This document shows positions 6,966 to 8,666 of a stretch of DNA of 8,666 nt, one piece after another (the stretch's first letter is position 1; every line of letters begins with the position of its first letter). The translations under genes were made by a program, and so were the position numbers. The stretch is taken from the NCBI GenBank assembly GCA_026984355.1, contig JALSSG010000198.1, positions 1-8,666 of the forward strand. Direction: 5' to 3'. The notes below the pieces were generated by a model, which saw only the letters and a list, made by a program, of their open reading frames with translations, ran no database searches and was not told where the DNA came from. Origin of the DNA: Hydrogenothermaceae bacterium (lineage in GTDB: Bacteria > Aquificota > Aquificia > Aquificales > Hydrogenothermaceae).

Positions 6966-7745
6966 ATGAAAAAACTTTCAGTTTTGATAGCTACAAAAAA
7001 TGCTGAAGATACTATAGAAATAGCAATAAATAGTATAAAAGACATCGCTTATGAAATAATAGTTGTAGATTCAGGTTCAACAGATAATACAGTAGAAATT
7101 GCCAAAAAACTCGGTGCTAAAGTTTTTTTTAAAGAATGGATAAATTCAGGAACTCAGTATAACTATATGATTAGCTTAGCTAACGGTGAGTACTGTTTTA
7201 TACTTGATTCTGATGAAGAAGTTTCAAAAGAACTAAAAAAATCAATAAAAGAAGCTTTAGAGCAAGAAAACCCTGCAGACTGTTATGAAATAAATAGAAA
7301 AACATTCTACATGGGAAAATTCTTAAACCATGTATGGCAACCAGAGTGGAGAATAAGAATTTTTAAGAAAGGAAAAGTACAATATGAACCAAAAGTTCAT
7401 GGGAAAGCTATATGTAGCGGTAATAAAGAAAAATTAAAAGGAGATTTATATCACTATTCATATAAAAGCCTAAAACACCACATACAAAAAACTGTATACT
7501 TTGCTGAAGAAACTTCAAAACTCATGTATAAAAATAGAAAGAAATTTAGATTTTATAATCTGATAATTAATCCTTTTATATACTTTGTAAAATTTTTTAT
7601 TATTCAAAAAGGATTTTTAGATGGCTATAGAGGATTTATAGCATCAATAATAGGTGCTTTTTATGGTTTTTTAAAATATGCACTTTTATTTGAAAAATAT
7701 CAAAAAGAAAAATACGGAGAAAATTTATGGAAGAGGAAAGAGTAA
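6966..7745 (+). CDS. Glycosyltransferase family 2, WaaE/KdtX-like
   Basis: This is an inverting GT-A glycosyltransferase resembling the WaaE/KdtX group, which add a glucose or similar residue to the lipopolysaccharide inner core. The 259-residue protein begins with KKLSVLIATKN, then VVDSGSTDNT (about 33-42, nucleotide binding) and ILDSDEEVS (about 80-88, the DXD-type metal site). Later group-typical stretches include YEINRKTFYMGKFL, WQPEWRIRIF, VHGK and a GFLDGYRGF segment. The C terminus (about 195-245) has two hydrophobic stretches, consistent with membrane association. ATG 6966 matches the usual family start right before the first strand and sits four bases after the previous stop. GTG 6954 is an in-frame alternative that would overlap the previous gene by 8 bases. 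No strong ribosome binding site is seen for either. The end overlaps the next gene by 19 bases. The exact sugar is not predictable. Confidence 0.9.
   Translation: MKKLSVLIATKNAEDTIEIAINSIKDIAYEIIVVDSGSTDNTVEIAKKLGAKVFFKEWINSGTQYNYMISLANGEYCFILDSDEEVSKELKKSIKEALEQENPADCYEINRKTFYMGKFLNHVWQPEWRIRIFKKGKVQYEPKVHGKAICSGNKEKLKGDLYHYSYKSLKHHIQKTVYFAEETSKLMYKNRKKFRFYNLIINPFIYFVKFFIIQKGFLDGYRGFIASIIGAFYGFLKYALLFEKYQKEKYGENLWKRKE
7716..7719 (+). promoter_or_regulatory. Ribosome binding site inside the WaaE-like gene
   Basis: GGAG lies seven bases before ATG 7727, inside the end of the preceding coding region. It supports the start that makes the two glycosyltransferase genes overlap by 19 bases. Confidence 0.75.
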
Positions 7746-8665
7746 GTGTAGTTATACCTGTATATAATGGAGAAAAGTTTATAAAAAAAAGCATAGAGTC
7801 TGCATTAAACCAGACATACAAGAACCTAGAAGTTGTAGTAATTAATGACTGTTCTACAGATAAAACTGAAGAAGTAATATTTAAAGAGTTTAAAAACATC
7901 ATAGGAAGTAAAATAATATATCATAAAAATGAAAAAAACCTTGAAAGAGCAAAATCCAGGAACAAAGGAGTAGAGCTTTCATCTGGAAAATACATATTCT
8001 TTTTAGATGCTGATGACCTATGGGAAAAAAAATATGTAGAAAAGGTTATAGATATATTCAAAAGAGAAGATGCTGATATTGTTTACTCTTTCCCAAGAAT
8101 ATTAGTAGATGAAAACGATAAAATCGTTAGAATATCCAAAAAAAATTTACCTAAGGACTTAGGAGAAATAATATTTTCATCCCAAATAGGATATCCAACA
8201 GCTACTGCGATAAAAAAAGAAAAATTTTTAGGATACATAGATAAATATATTCCAAGGGAAGATTGGGAATTTTTTATAAGAAGTTATCTAAATAATCTAA
8301 AGATTTATATTGACGATAATAAACTTGTAAAGATAAGAGAACATACAGGAAGAACAAGCTCTAATAAGTGTTTTTTCTATTCTACTATGATGGTTTTCAA
8401 TGATTACATAGAAAAGGTCCCAGAAAAATACAAAGGTTCATTTTTACTTCATATGGCTGATATATCACTTAGATTTGGAGAATTTAGAAAAGGTATAAAA
8501 TTTCTTAAATTAGCTTTAAAAGAAAAACCATCTTTAATTCTTTCAAAAAGAAACCTGTTATCAATACTAAAAAGATTGTTTAGAATAGATAGAATGCTTG
8601 GATTTAATATAAATACATGTCCACCTACAAGAGAGGATAAATATGCTAAAGATATGTACATATAA
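7727..8665 (+). CDS. Glycosyltransferase family 2 with TPR-like C-terminal tail
   Basis: A second GT-A family 2 enzyme, 312 residues, complete with TAA at 8663-8665. It begins with VSVVIPVYNGEKFI (6-19), followed by NQTYKNLEVVVINDCSTD (28-45), NLERAKSRNKG (71-81), and FLDADDLW (92-99) carrying the DXD-type metal-binding motif. REDWEF (177-182) provides the ED pair typical of the catalytic base region. After about residue 215 the protein is helical. The stretch GEFRKGIKFLKLALKEKPSLI (around 251-271) resembles a TPR-like helix pair often found at the end of surface-polysaccharide GT2 enzymes; this is inference. It probably acts on lipid-linked or core oligosaccharide in the cytoplasm; donor and acceptor are unknown. 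A good ribosome binding site lies at 7716-7719. A new start codon overlaps its last 23 bases. Confidence 0.92.
   Translation: MEEERVSVVIPVYNGEKFIKKSIESALNQTYKNLEVVVINDCSTDKTEEVIFKEFKNIIGSKIIYHKNEKNLERAKSRNKGVELSSGKYIFFLDADDLWEKKYVEKVIDIFKREDADIVYSFPRILVDENDKIVRISKKNLPKDLGEIIFSSQIGYPTATAIKKEKFLGYIDKYIPREDWEFFIRSYLNNLKIYIDDNKLVKIREHTGRTSSNKCFFYSTMMVFNDYIEKVPEKYKGSFLLHMADISLRFGEFRKGIKFLKLALKEKPSLILSKRNLLSILKRLFRIDRMLGFNINTCPPTREDKYAKDMYI
8632..8637 (+). promoter_or_regulatory. Ribosome binding site for a downstream gene
   Basis: AGAGGA, five bases before ATG 8643, is within the end of the preceding glycosyltransferase gene. It is as strong as the site used at 7716-7719 and argues that the operon goes on. 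Confidence 0.5.
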
Positions 8666-8666
8666 C
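8643..8666 (+). CDS. Start of a further operon gene (3' partial, 8 codons visible)
   Basis: ATG 8643 opens a frame reading MLKICTYN to the edge of the window without a stop. It is supported by AGAGGA just upstream and by the operon's habit of overlapping gene ends (17, 19 and here 23 bases). Eight residues are too few to name a family. A short hydrophobic-polar start like this fits the first strand of many enzymes, including glycosyltransferases, deacetylases and phosphoesterases. It could also be a chance reading frame. Confidence 0.45.

Noticed and set aside
7123..7131. T homopolymer in the WaaE-like gene as a phase-variation tract
   Set aside because: Short A or T runs of 7-9 are scattered through this AT-rich coding DNA, the frame is intact, and nothing marks this run as special.

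Overview
The window is AT-rich DNA (about 30% G+C by eye) packed almost edge to edge with genes. Arginine is mostly AGA/AGG and isoleucine often ATA, a codon bias common in thermophiles. GmhA together with a WaaE/KdtX-like glycosyltransferase indicates a Gram-negative bacterium that makes lipopolysaccharide or a related envelope glycan. My best guess is a member of the Aquificota (for example Hydrogenothermaceae). This rests on base and codon style and on a compact Mfd, not on a database match.

Layout. Positions 2-2470 (+) hold the C-terminal 822 residues of the transcription-repair coupling factor Mfd; its start lies before the window. It meets, tail to tail with a 7-base overlap, a three-gene leftward operon transcribed from about 5120 down to 2464. 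In transcription order this operon encodes a short-chain dehydrogenase (4212-5054), an exported protein I do not recognise (3478-4212) and an exported FAD:protein FMN transferase, ApbE (2464-3462). The 160-base gap 5055-5214 is the only real intergenic region. It carries overlapping divergent promoter-like sequences and a 7+7 inverted repeat.

Rightward from 5215 runs a sugar/glycan operon: gmhA (sedoheptulose-7-phosphate isomerase), a GT4 glycosyltransferase, a WaaE/KdtX-type GT2 and a second GT2 with a TPR-like tail. A further start codon with a good ribosome binding site lies at 8643, so the operon probably continues past the window. Neighbouring genes overlap or nearly abut, which suggests co-transcription and translational coupling.

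Functionally, the rightward operon fits supply of a heptose precursor plus stepwise assembly of a lipopolysaccharide core or other surface oligosaccharide. The leftward operon has no obvious pathway. It pairs a cytoplasmic oxidoreductase with two exported proteins, one of which attaches FMN to periplasmic targets. I found no RNA genes, mobile elements, CRISPR arrays or convincing intrinsic terminators. Nothing here is clearly a new system; the leftward operon is the least explained part.
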